From positions 25,486,060 through 25,550,059 of the forward strand of contig NC_135177.1 in NCBI RefSeq assembly GCF_041146795.1: a stretch of DNA of 64,000 nt, written 5' to 3'. This document shows positions 1 to 11,230 of this stretch, one piece after another. Both the position numbers and the translations under genes were made by a program. The notes beneath the pieces were generated by a model. That model was not told the origin of the DNA, did no database searches, and saw only the letters and a list, made by a program, of their open reading frames with translations. Source of the stretch: Maylandia zebra. Taxonomy: Eukaryota > Chordata > Actinopteri > Cichliformes > Cichlidae. How positions within the stretch are numbered: position 1 is the first letter of the stretch; each line of letters begins with the position of its first letter.

Positions 1-503
1 ATCAGTGAACTGAACTCTTGCATTGGCTGTGACCTCAGAGCTGCTGTTCAGCCAGAAGAAGGAGGGGGAGGAGCAGGACAGCCTGATGCAGCTGTTGAAC
101 TCTGATAGATCTGTGGTGTTAGCAGTCAGCACCACACTGGAGATTTCAGCTATAAGAAAAGAAAATGAAACGATGTTAGGTGTTACTGATTATTTATCAA
201 ACAAAACCATTTGTGTTAATAACATTTGATTAAATATGTCAGTACAGTTATAGTTTCAGCTTGAAGTGTGATTCCTCTGACTTCTGCTGTTTAAGGCCTG
301 ACAGATGTAGTTTCCTCTGTGACTCTTCTGAACGTTCACCAGCCTGAGCTTTGATCCAGCATCAGAGAGCAGGCCTCTATTCAGAAACAACTTAATTTCA
401 GGAACAGGACCTGAGTCAACTGAACAGATGAGGTTCATGTCAGATCCTTCGTCGTAATATTCTTGGTATGGACACTGGGTCAGATGAATGTTTTCTGGTC
501 CAT
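1..503 (-). pseudogene. CEACAM-like pseudogene exons (partial, runs off window start)
   Basis: Two Ig-domain exons read on the minus strand. The first (1-149, acceptor AG at 150-151) is the start of a V/C2-like domain with one visible cysteine (RLSCSS) and is cut by the window edge. The second (about 240-503) begins DGPENIHL and ends in the YICQA motif. Compared with the duplicate copy at 44572-44794 it has a 2-bp deletion just after the NHTS codons, shifting the frame. Its core tryptophan is replaced (KLFLNR where paralogues have KWFLNG). At the end, where sister exons read CTGG-GTAAGT, the sequence continues CTGACATAT, so no donor is visible. These defects suggest a decaying copy; an alternative donor cannot be excluded. 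Confidence 0.7.
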
Positions 504-592
504 CTGCAGCGAGAAACATAAAAAAGATATTGTCATTAATAAAATATGAGGCAAAAACTGAAAATAATAACAAGATTAAAAAAATTACAGGC

Positions 593-596
<4 letters not shown>

Positions 597-641
<45 letters not shown>

Positions 642-777
642 ACTTTTCATACAAAAAAAAAATGTAGCACAAAGTGCTTTACATGGTTAAAAGCAGCCCA
701 CCCCACCCCACCCTCCAACTCACTCCCCACACTCTCATTAACATAAACAATGTGAATACACACATATCCCCCCCCCC

Positions 778-828
<51 letters not shown>

Positions 829-2141
829 GCGCACACTTAAAGAGTAAAATTGGGTTGGGTACGCATGTGCCAAGTGAGGAAACACTATAACAGGGAGCCG
901 TCTGCACCGGGAGCCGGTCACAGACCGCAGCCTCTGGGCTGGGCACACAGCAGGAGGGAGGCAAAGAAGCCCCCCCAACCAGGCTGAGAGGACCCCCAGA
1001 GCCCCAGCAGCCACGGTCGATCACAGCCCCGGTGCAGAGAGCGCCCTCCTAGGAAACACTGGAGATATGACACAATAGGATATGTACAGGGTAAAATGAT
1101 AAAACAAATAAGAACGGGATACAATATAAATATAAATAGAGTAAGAAGATTAAAAAATTAATAAGAATAAAATCAATAAATATTAGGTAAAGCCTAAATT
1201 AATAATAGAATAACAGGATAGAATAAATAAGCATAAAATAAATAAACGCTAAGTAAAAGCTAAATTAAAAAGGTGGGTCTTGAGCCTGTTCCGGCAGGCC
1301 GTTCCACAGACAAGAACCATACCACTGAAAAGCTGCCTCTCCGTGAGTATGTGTCCTGACTTTAGGGACAATCAAAAGGCCAGTACCAGAGGACTTCAGG
1401 GTCCGCGAGGGTTCGTATGGTAAAAGCAGATCTGAGAGATAAGAAGGCCCAAGACCATTAAGACATTTAAAAACCAATAAAAGAACTTTAAAATCGATCC
1501 TGAAACACACGGGGAGCCAGTGCAGCGATTCTAAAACTGGTGTAATGTGGGCCCGCCCTCTGGTCTTCGTCAGCACACGAGCTGCCGAGTTTTGTAAAAG
1601 TTGTAAAGTTGAAATATTCTTTTTAGGAAGACCAGAGAGCAGGGCATTACAGTAATCAATGCGACTGGTAATAAAAGCATGCATCAACATCTCCGTGTTG
1701 GCCCGAGAGAGAATAGGGCGGACTCTGGCTATATTTTTTAGATGATAAAATCCAATTTTGGTTACATGTTTAATATGTGGGATAAAACCGAGCTCAGAGT
1801 CAAAAATAACACCCAGGTTTTTCACTTGTAGCGAAGGACATAGTGAAAATGCCTCTAATTTAGACAAGAGTTTCTCTCTCTGAGCCTCAGGACCGACGAT
1901 TAAAACTTCAGTTTTGTCCTGGTTAAGCTGTAAAAAGTTTTCTGACATCCAAGATCTTATATCTAAAATACAGTTAAAAAGGGCATCCATTGGTCTGGTG
2001 TCATCAGGAGACACGGAGATGTACAGCTGAGTGTCATCAGCGTAACTGTGAAAGTTCACTCCATGCCTCCTGATGACACCGCCGAGAGGGAGCATATACA
2101 AATTAAAAAGTACAGGGCCTAGAACCGACCCTTGAGGCAAC
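597..2141 (-). mobile_element. L2/Maui-like LINE, 5'-truncated
   Basis: Minus-strand non-LTR retrotransposon. The translated part starts inside the reverse transcriptase core at PQGSVLGPVLFNLYMLPLG, continues through the catalytic HSYADDTQLY motif, and covers the C-terminal RT region (NLGVIFDSEL, SRIDYCNALLSG, LHWLPV). The 3' end reads toward position 597: paired GTGCTTT blocks, an AATAAAG end and a (GATT)n tail visible as caat repeats at 597-628, which is typical of L2-clade elements. Truncation is at about 2141, where LINE sequence meets unrelated DNA. The last codons are disturbed (a short deletion near 1290 compared with the copy at 45.5 kb). Clade assignment rests on motif recognition only. 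Confidence 0.8.
769..836. repeat. poly(C) plus (CA)n low-complexity tract
   Basis: About 25 consecutive C followed by (CA)n and a short (CG)n, lying in the 3' untranslated part of the LINE. The same tract with different lengths is present in the duplicate copy near 45039-45089. Open frames through it give poly-Gly/Cys-Val strings and are not genes. Confidence 0.9.
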
Positions 2142-3227
2142 ATCCAATTCTGACTTTTTTTTTGTGACGGCACTTTCACTAAGCGGTTTACAGTTTGAAG
2201 AAACTACTGTAGAACCTCAGGGGCAATTAAATATTATGATCAGTAAAATACAGCTTTACCGCTTTCCCCAATGTCTTTACTCATCATCCTGCCCTCAAAA
2301 CCACAGAAAATCCACATGTGGGTATGCAGCATATAAAACAAAAAGTGTAAGTTTCTGGTTTTATAAGGTCTCAATGATTAAATAAAGGTATTAAATATTA
2401 AATATTAAAGGTATTAAATAAAGGTTACATGGGTACAGCCATTCCCAAAGAACTGCTGCCCACTTAAACCAGAAAATCCTGTGGGGCCCATCTTCACTCT
2501 AATTAAAGTACAAACAAAAGAGTGATGTATTTCATTGACTTTTTTAATCAAAACACATAAACAATACAGGCTTATGGCTAAAAATTGCTAATGCTACTGA
2601 TTTACATGCAAAGCAACAGCGACACAAAGAGGAGTAATTTTAGGTCAGAGTAATGAGTAAAACTAACAAACTCCTGTTATCAGTTTTAATTGAAGCTTTT
2701 ATAAATTTCTGCTTTAAATAAATTTAAATAGATATGCAACTGTAAGCACTATAATTTCAAACTAGATTTTCTGTTATCACTGCAGAACACCTGCAGTCCT
2801 GACAAGATGCCTCGGTCCACACGTTGGACATCACTTTGTATTCAGATTTTAACATTAACGTGCAAATTCATGTAATTATAGTACCACATTTGGTAACTGA
2901 TACGCAATAAGTTTATATAAAAACAAGAGACACAACTGTGATGTGTTGGTTGTTTTAAATATATTTAAAATAAAGTAGCAAATATTAGAAGATTTATTAC
3001 AGAGAAAGTATTAATATTTATTTTACACGGAGAGTAATAATCTATTAGTTAAAACATCTTAACATAGCTTGTTTAACATTATATGATATCAAAACAACAT
3101 AAATTATAACGTTAATTCTCTGCAGCAGGTGAAGACTTCTGAAAATCTACAGAAATGGGAAAATATTCTTGTTAATTATCAAAATTGTTCCTTCTTAAAT
3201 AACAGTGATAATAAATGCTAAACTTAC
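2142..3227. other. Downstream flank and 3' UTR of gene A
   Basis: AT-rich non-coding DNA. A further 3' UTR exon of gene A probably starts at 3138 (minus acceptor TTTTCAG), after the donor at 3227-3226. A minus-strand AATAAA at 3017-3022 is a possible polyadenylation signal. The stretch from about 2374 is conserved in the duplicate at 46132-46984; the part 1840-2373 is absent there. Confidence 0.5.
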
Positions 3228-3261
3228 CTTGAAAAGGGAAGGTCATCACTGAGTTTATATT

Positions 3262-6200
3262 TTATATTTTCTTGTCATATATGGAAATGTTCTCATACAT
3301 ATTTTCATCTTGTTCTAAGAAAGCAAAGATTTGTAACAGTGGATGTAGATATCTATTAAAACAATAATTTTGATTCTCTAATTTCCTTATTTTGCTATAG
3401 CAGACATGGAAGATGACTTTAGATTTCAAAAAGAAAAAAAATACCATACCTGTGTTTTGCTTCTGAGGATTTTTGTTGAATCTAAATATTTGAAATGAAG
3501 CATTATTAATATGTGATCATGCAATTAAATGCAACACAAAACGGCAACACTAAGGTTTATTTGAATTTAACAAGGAATCCACAAATTAATTATGAAAAGT
3601 GTTTATTCTGCATAATTAACATAAACAAGAACTGAAAAGAATTAATTCTTCTTTGTGATTACTCTGAGACCAGCAGAAGATGAACGTCAGCAAGTGACTG
3701 TTTGCAGAATATGAACCATTTGTTGAATCGTACCACTGAATACTAGACATATTTCAAAGATTACAATTATTATGTATATTCAAAAAGGAAAAATGTTTTC
3801 CTGGTGATTTTTCAAATACATTCTCAACTTACTTTTTCTTATAAATGTAGCACCCTCCACCAACAGCTGCAGCGACGATGACACAACATGCGATTACTAT
3901 TCCAGCGATGCAACCAGCAGCACATCCTGATGATTTCTCTGGAAAAATATTGGTAAAGATAATGAATACTTTTTTATACAAAATTGTCTTATCATCCCAA
4001 AACCATCCAATAGCTTCTTTCTTTATTTGATTTTTATAATTTTAGAACGATCAGAGTACTTTTGATTGGTGCTCTTGTTGCATCGAAAGTACTTGTGTTT
4101 GGAAAAGTGGTGGATGCACTATGTGGTTTCAGTTAACAATTTGCTGACAATTGATTAATGTCTTGCTAAAGGTAGTTTGGCGTTAGAAGCAACTGTTATG
4201 TTATCTGAAGATGAACCTCCAAAATTTATTGATAGATACGATGGCCCCTAGAGACAAAGCATGTACAAATTTAAAAAAACAAAACGTAGAAACTGAAAAG
4301 CGCAAACTCCAAAACAGAACAGATGTGCACCAGGACGCTAGGGGGAGTGTTGAGGTCGATTTGCAAAATAAACGGCAAGTTTGTTGCAAACACATGGAGT
4401 TGGATACAACCACACTCATGTATTCAAATAGTTTTTACATTTTAAATTGACCTGTAACTACAACACACCTAATCCGGTCATTGGTACTTCCTGGCTTTTT
4501 TAGCCACTAGGTAACAAAAGCTCAACCCCGCCCGTAGCGTCCTGGAGCACTTCCGTTGTGTTTGTATGTGCTTTGTCTCTAGGGGCCACCGTAGATAGAA
4601 AACTAGAGCAAATGTACCACCTGTTAAACTTTCAATAGTACCATCAAAGAGTATGTACACACACAGATACCTGTTACAGTCAGTCCATGCACCACTGATG
4701 ATGATGTTCTCTCAGTTATATTATTCCAGGCTTGACAGGTGTAGTTGCCACTGTCAGAAAGTTCAACCTCTTCTTTAATGTACTCAGCTGAATTGGTGAG
4801 TATCTCTGTCCCATTAAAGAACCAGGTGAATCTGGCAGTTGGTGTGGATTCAGCAGAGCAGGTCAATTTTAAGGTGCCTTTGATATTTACCTTATTTGGA
4901 CCTTTGATTTGAACATTTTCTGGTCCATCTGAAAAACAGGTAAAAAAAAATCAATGTGTTCATTACTTTTAAATTTCTGCATCACTAGACTACATATCAT
5001 ATTAGTTGTACCATTCAAACTTTGAAATTATTTTACTGTATGCATGAACAAGAAGTGTAGACTGACCAGGATGTTACTTACAATTAACAGTCATGATGTA
5101 TTTAGCTCCATCACTGCTGATGGGGTTGCTGATTTGACAGAAATATTCTCCATTGTCTTTCCTACTCACAGTGTCAAAGGTCAACACTCTGTTATTGTCA
5201 GAAAGGATCATGTTGTCAGTCAGGGTCAGATCTGAGCCATCCTTCATCCAGTTCCTTTTAAAGACTGAGCCAAAAGCCTCACAGGTTAAACTGACAGAGG
5301 TTCCCTCAACTGGCAGGTTTGTTGATGGTTTGACAGAAGCACCTGATATTTTCTCTGTTTGCCAAAAAATAATTGATTTAGAAAATAAATAATATCATAA
5401 TAAGAACAAAAGCAAAAAATCAGTGATGGTGAAATAAAAGAGAACAACTAGAAAATCTATAAAAAGAGATTAAAAACACCAAACAAAACCACAGAGATGA
5501 GGAGAACTCTTGATATATGGTATGATAATTCTCTGTAGAATAATTTACAGGATAATGATTAACACTAAATTGAAGTTATATTATCTACAACTAAAAATAT
5601 TTATAATTGTTTGACATTTTCAAACAACTTCACCTTAAAGGTCAAGACGTATAATATTAAATTTAAATGTGCCGGACACTTTTAAATTGCCTATTTATCT
5701 CCAATACCAATTTAATACTAATTGATATGAATTTGTGGAAACACTGAACAAGACTCTAATATCAGGCAGACACTTTTTATTACCCTATTTACATATAACT
5801 GATGTTTTGTGAGCAAATGAAGAGGACATTGACAAAGACAGACAACTTTTTTATGACTTTTTGTGGTAGCAAGGATGCTACTTCTATAAGAAGGTTTATG
5901 CAGGTATGGAATTGGATGCAGGGGTGATAAGATTATAACATGATTACAGAAAAGCTCATGTCCTCTAACATTGACCCGGTAGCTTGAGGGTCCTGCACGG
6001 TATCAATGCTGTTTCTAGGTCTACGATCGTCTGGACAGAGAAGATTTTCCTGTTTTTCCTAAAGAGCATGTTGTTGTAAATTTTTTGCTCTGACTGATCC
6101 TCTTTTTTCTATCAGCCCCATTTGTTTTCTGCGTGAGAAAATATGTCAAAAGCCTGCAGTATATGAGGAAACCATTTTATTTGAAAATTGTTTTTCTGTA

Positions 6201-8911
6201 TTGTTTATCTCCACAAATATTTTATATGTGTGAAATTATTATCTGAATATAGCTATAGTCAAAAATATATGCATGAATCACACAATTTAACAATAAATCA
6301 AACCTACCCAGCACAGTGATGGCTGAAGGCTCAGATGTTTGAGATCTCAGAGTTTTGTTGTTAGAGGCCTGACAGCTGTAGTTTCCACTGTTACTCATCT
6401 GAACATTCATCAGTCTGAGCTCTGATCCAGTATCAAGCAGCTGATCTCCATTCAGAAACCACTTAAACTGGGCAGGAGGTCTGGATCCAACTGAGCAGGT
6501 GAGGCTGATGTCTGACCCCACAGCAAAGTATCCTTGTGATGGAGATAAGATCAAATTGATATTTTCTGGGCCATCTAAATGTAGAGGGGACATAGAAAAC
6601 TTAATGTTTACTGTATGAAACATTTAAAAGAGAGAGAAGTTTACTTACACAATTTATCAATGAGCTGTCGTAGTATAAGACAAAGAGGAGCTTTTTCAAC
6701 AGCGTGTCTAAGATTTTTCACATGATAAAGAAATGAAACGTATGGAAACGTACATTAAAGACTCTGTCGGCTTGACTCTGGGCTTAAAATGTACGAGGTA
6801 ATGTGTAAAATTACAGAAATCTGTCATTTAATTACTTTGGGGTATTGTGAATGCCCTTGAAGGAGTTCTTTATCAAAATAAAAAGGTGTAAAACCTAAAA
6901 AGAATAACAGTTAATAGTCCAAAATTTCTGTCCTCTTTCACCTTTTCCAAAACCATCCAATGGGCCAGATGGGAATCTTTGTCAGGCTGATTCTGGCCCA
7001 CAGGCTTTGTATGACAACCCTGGTATATACTAGAGATGGACCGATCCGATATTACGTATCGGTATTGGTCCGATACCCAAATTTATGACATTGGTATCGG
7101 ACATAAAAAAGTGGTATCGTGCCATCTCTAGTATATACCATTCAGTTTGGCTTATTGTGAAACTGTGACATTATTAGTCAGATCATTCCACATTATGTCA
7201 CAATAAAAAAAATCTACTTACTCTTTAATGTATGAAAACAAAACCATCTAAATGAAACTAACTGGACTGTAAATTAGGTATTTTAAACTGTAATTTAAAT
7301 CCGCTAATAATTTCAAAAATTAACAAATCCCATTAACTCACAGCTGATGGAGAGGTTTACTGGATCACTGGTAACAGTACTGACAGGATTGGACACACGA
7401 CACCTGAATGGTCGCTGGTCAAAGTGGGTCACATTTACTATAGTCAGACTGGAGTCTCCATCAGTGAGCTGAACTCTGTCACTTGCTGTAACCTCAGAGC
7501 TGCCGTTCAACCAGAGGAAAGAGAGAGAGGGTCCAGAGGCAGAGCAGGACAGAGAGACAGAACCACTGAACTCAACCAAGTCTGTGCTGCTGGAAGTTAC
7601 CAACACATTGGAGACTTTCTCTGTGAAAGAAACAAGAATAAAATAGTTGTATTTTTTGGCATCAACAATAGAAAGTAAGCATTAAAATTACAAAAAATCC
7701 GATTGCAGCTAAACCTAAAATAGAAACAATATATTTACAATTAAACCTTAAAAGAAGTACTGTACCAACCAAAACCTTGAAATACTTGAATTCACATAAC
7801 TGACAATATCAATTCCCTTTAAGTGACTATTCTGAACAGAATAAATTAGATTAATTGAGTTCTCAGTTCATTCTTTATAGTACGGGGGTCAATACTACCT
7901 TATAAAATAAATAAGCCATACAGTTTCTTACAGCCGCTCTTTAATATCACAGTCTTAAGAATAAGACGAATTATTGCAAGAATGCATTACTGCAGTGAGT
8001 AGAGATGTAACAATTTTTACATGTTCAATATATTGTAAACTTGCTTAAATATTGCAAAAACAGTTAAGCTGTTGAACTGCTCACCGTATATCACCAGAGT
8101 AGTACGTCCATTCAGAAGTGTTCCATCGTGTACAGCGTTAACACCGTATTCTCCAGTGTCATCCAGAGTGAGACTCCTGAGCTCCAAAGACGCAGTAGAT
8201 GGGAAGAAGGTGATCCTGCCTTCATACTCAGGCCCAATAATGTTTTCTGCGTTAATTACGAATATTATTATAGTTGTAGATACATTAAAACTCCAGTTCA
8301 CAGATGAAAACGGTTTCTCTGATGGAGACAGTGTTGTAGTGAACATCACAGTTCCTCCTACAGCTGCATTCAGACGATCATCAGGCAACACACCAACTCC
8401 TTCAGTGAAACCTGCGGGAGAAGAATAAAAAAGTGCTGTTGTTACTCAAACATATGAAACAGTTGATGAATATATAAAGATTTGCATGAAATATAGCAGG
8501 TCTGAAGAGTTTGAGTTATCTTCATTAAAGTCTAATGTCAGCTTTTCCAGATAATACTGCACAAAACTAAGCATTACTAGAGAAGCTCTGAGAGAATTAT
8601 AAGGATCATGGCACTGCTCGCCTACTCTCATTTAAAACACTTTTGTACAAACCTGCTTCTTCTCTGATCCATGTAATCTGAGTAGGAATTTTTTTTCTGT
8701 TTATAATATTAAGGTCACATATGATTAAACATAAACTAGAAATGTATTCAACAGATGTCTCATAAAGTGAAAAACAAACAATAAACAAAGTAAAACTTTA
8801 AAGTCAGTGTGAGCAGACAGTTTTTTCTGCCACATCAAGCAGTGAGAGCTCACCTGAGATGGACCCAAAAATGAAGAAGTATATCACAAGTACATCAGAA
8901 AATGTTTCCAT
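3262..8911 (-). CDS. CEACAM-like Ig-superfamily receptor, gene A (9 coding exons, complete)
   Basis: Predicted single-pass adhesion or immune receptor of about 550 aa. Exons in gene order: leader 8911-8854 (METFSD..., hydrophobic), N domain 8411-8085, Ig 7620-7342, Ig 6574-6308, Ig 5354-5082, Ig 4928-4671, TM 3938-3833 ([20 protein letters not shown]), tail 3481-3450, tail plus stop 3314-3262. Leader and Ig exons end in phase 1, all borders are GT-AG, and every Ig exon is open. The N domain lacks both canonical cysteines (VMFTTTL and GEYGV) yet keeps RITFFPS and LDDTGEY, as mammalian CEACAM N domains do; the other four keep the Cys-Trp-Cys pattern. The tail contains [10 protein letters not shown], a YxN (Grb2-SH2-type) tyrosine rather than a consensus ITIM. 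A UTR intron follows the stop. Family assignment is by domain layout; orthology to a specific CEACAM is not claimed. Confidence 0.85.
4237..4593. mobile_element. MITE with 6-bp target duplication (IS3EU-like termini)
   Basis: A 357-bp non-coding element in the intron between the fifth Ig exon and the TM exon of gene A. Its ends are inverted (TACGATGGCCCCTAGAGACA on the left; the right end is the complement with one change near the tip) and it is flanked by GATAGA at 4231-4236 and 4594-4599. A 5'-TAY start with a 6-bp duplication fits the IS3EU superfamily as I recall it; that class call is tentative. The same insertion is in gene C at 47984-48358, so it predates the duplication. Confidence 0.75.
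7031..7130. mobile_element. 100-bp hAT-type MITE
   Basis: A short palindromic element beginning TAGAGATGGACCGATCCGAT and ending GCCATCTCTA, with further inverted internal matches (GGTATCGG/CCGATACC). It is flanked by an exact 8-bp duplication GTATATAC at 7023-7030 and 7131-7138, itself a palindrome. The 8-bp duplication and TAGRGATG-type ends are hAT features. It sits in an intron of gene A. Confidence 0.85.
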
Positions 8912-9060
8912 TTCCAAAGCAGTCCTTCACTCTTTGCCTTTTCCTTTGCTAATACCGGTACATGAATGTTCATTCAGTATATGGTGTCATAAGGAAGTAA
9001 TGTTGTTATTCTGAAAGGTTAAACTTCATGAACTTGTTAATCATTAACAAACCTTTCTAC
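8912..9060 (-). promoter_or_regulatory. Putative gene A promoter (METF-class upstream block)
   Basis: About 120 bp immediately 5' of the METF leader, conserved upstream of all five METF-class leaders. It contains AGGAAGTAA at 8992-9000, an ETS/PU.1-like core about 81 bp from the ATG, and the common string ATGGTGTCATAAGG. No convincing TATA box is seen. Promoter function is inferred from conservation and position only. Confidence 0.45.
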
Positions 9061-9692
9061 TAAATGTTTGTGTCAGATTCTGTTCAGTCACATTAAGCTT
9101 TCCTTCTGTACTGTAACAGCTAGTTACAGAATTCAACATGATTTATTGTCAGAGAGAAATTAATTGATCTATTTTGGCAATTAGGCTCCAATGACCCATC
9201 ACAGCAGTGATAGAACACAAGACAGGAACCCAGCCCGTCCCGGAGTCTAGATGTTGGTCCTGAAGATCAACCAATATCACACCAAAACGGGTAACAGACA
9301 CGCTGGTCCACCTTGTCCATTTCATGCTTTGCCTCTTAAAAGGCAATACTGGGATGTGAAGTTGGAGATGTTTTGTGTGGGTGTGTGTGGAATTGTTGTC
9401 ATAGTGATCCAACAAAACCATCGGGCAACACACCAGCTCCTTTAATTAAGCATATAGGAGACATTTTTGTTTGACTAAATTAAATTAAAACATTGCATTT
9501 GAAAATGGAAAATAATTAGCTGTAATGTTTTTATTCAAGTGTTTAATTGGAAGTTCACCTGCAAAAACTATATATAAATTTAGAGAAATATATCTCAAGT
9601 ACTCAGAAGCTTTTGGAGGAGCTATGATGAAGGATCAAAGGAGTGTCCTTTGCAGAAATGCTTTCATTCAGTGTCTAAAAGAGGAATGATAT
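9061..9692. other. Duplicated non-coding upstream block
   Basis: No gene seen. The sequence is shared with 53030-53555 and, in part, with 22295-22560, so it travelled with the leader/promoter unit in each duplication. Short open frames on both strands here lack codon structure and are not conserved as proteins. Confidence 0.5.
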
Positions 9693-10083
9693 TGTTACGC
9701 CCCACTTAAAAACAAAGTGTTGTCTGGGATGGGGAGTAACAAAGTGAAAAAGATAAACTGCCGCAAAGTACATTTATTACACAAAACAATTAAAATAAAA
9801 CTGAACACAGGGAAGCTCTTTTCTTCAGGGTCTCCAAGGCCAAAACAACAAACAAAGCACCCCCTTTCTAACTAAAAAACAAACCAATAACTCTCTACCC
9901 AAGAACAACAATACAATGGCTGAGCTCCCTGTCCAGCCAAACAACAGGAGAAAACGATTGCAACAAAAGAGCTTGAGCTGCAACACACCTCAGCTGTGGC
10001 TCATGAGGCAGACCTGGATCACAGGAGAGGGAGAAAAGGCTCTCTCACATAGGGATAGCCACTAGAGGTCAGCGAATGTAACA
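9693..10083 (-). mobile_element. Solo LTR
   Basis: A 391-bp sequence with TGTTACGC...GAATGTAACA ends, flanked by GATAT (9688-9692) and GATAC (10084-10088), a 5-bp duplication with one change. A minus-strand AATAAA near 9774 suggests minus orientation. There is no internal coding region, so it is interpreted as a solo LTR. A partial copy of the same insertion is at 53845-54124. Confidence 0.65.
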
Positions 10084-11040
10084 GATACACATCTGTAATA
10101 TATAAACCATGGTGTGAGGAAGACTTAAAACTTCTGTTTCCGTCTGTTTTAGTCTTTTAGGATGATCAAAAAATTTAAGCATTTTTGTACAACTTCATAA
10201 AGATAGCTATAACTTTTGATAGAAGACTCAGACACACATATTTATGGCTTTATCTTATAGAAGTCAACATTCCCGTGCTGGGCAAACAGGTTTTAAAAAA
10301 TTCCTGTCCTCCATTATTTGTCTGTGTGTAAATGTAGCTCTAAACATAAAGAGATGTGATAAAACAAAACTAGTTGAATTAAAAGAAAACAATTTATGAT
10401 GAAGCTGTTCCAATGATCACATTTAATTGAGCTTTAAATCAGAAGCACAGATGTATCATTTAAATGATTTTTGCCTTAACTTCTGTCTCCTCACTGATGA
10501 AGAATAAAGCAGAGAAGTAAAATCTATTAAAGTGACACAAGAAAATTTGTGTATTTAAAATTCATTGCGACAACAAGGAGATGTAGATAAAGGGTTACAA
10601 AAGAAGAAAAGAAACATAAACAGAAAGGAAAACTTAAAAAACAAAATAAACCCAAAACAAACAACTTGTGATTTCAACATTCAAGAATCAGTGTTCAAAG
10701 ACTGAAAGATAGGAGCATTAAGGATTACTAGAGAAACGAATGAAAACACGTCTCTCTTTATCTCATTTAATGTATACCATCAGTACATAAACCTACTACG
10801 TAAGACACTGATCCATGTTATCTGATCTTATCTGAGTATTCCTGTGTAGAATATTCAGGTTTCGAATAATTATACATGAACTAGAAGTATTCAGCAGATA
10901 TCTCATGAAAACAGTGATATAAATATTAGCCAAACAAATGAGTTTAAGGACATATTGAAAGGAAAATGAGGAAGTAAAACTTTAAAGTCTGTGTGAACAG
11001 GCAGAGTTTTTTTCTGCCACATCAACCAGTGAGAGCTCAC
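10084..11040. other. Non-coding spacer upstream of gene A
   Basis: AT-rich with no recognisable gene. 10480-11040 is matched by 54215-54775; 10090-10478 is missing from that duplicate. Confidence 0.45.
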
Positions 11041-11086
11041 CTGAGACGGCACCGAGAATGATGAAGTATATCAGAAATGTTTCCAT
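11041..11086 (-). CDS. Orphan or alternative leader exon (short METF type)
   Basis: A 46-nt open exon encoding METFLIYFIILGAVS plus one base of the next codon, ending at a GTGAGC donor. It has the phase (1) needed to splice to a gene A N-domain exon. It lies about 2.1 kb upstream of gene A's own leader and carries its own copy of the promoter block. It could be an alternative first exon of gene A or a relic of a lost tandem gene; no Ig exons lie between it and the 8.85-kb leader. An identical leader is at 54917-54962. Confidence 0.5.
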
Positions 11087-11104
11087 TTCTAAAGTGGTGT
11101 CTTT

Positions 11105-11230
11105 CACTCTGACTTTTCCTTTACTGATACCAGTGCATGAAAGCTAATTTCAATATATGGTGTCATAAGGAAGTAAATGTGTTATTTTGAAAGGGTTAAC
11201 TTCCTGAACTTGTTAATCTTCAACACAGTT
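11105..11230 (-). promoter_or_regulatory. Second copy of METF-class upstream block
   Basis: Homologous to 8935-9060, with AGGAAGTAA at 11168-11176, 82 bp from the ATG of the leader at 11086. It represents the intact, uninterrupted version of the site at 55007-55064 that carries a retroelement in the duplicate. Confidence 0.4.

Noticed and set aside
647..1124. Open frames of about 110-125 aa through the C/CA tract
   Set aside because: They are poly-Gly and Cys-Val translations of simple repeats inside a LINE 3' region.
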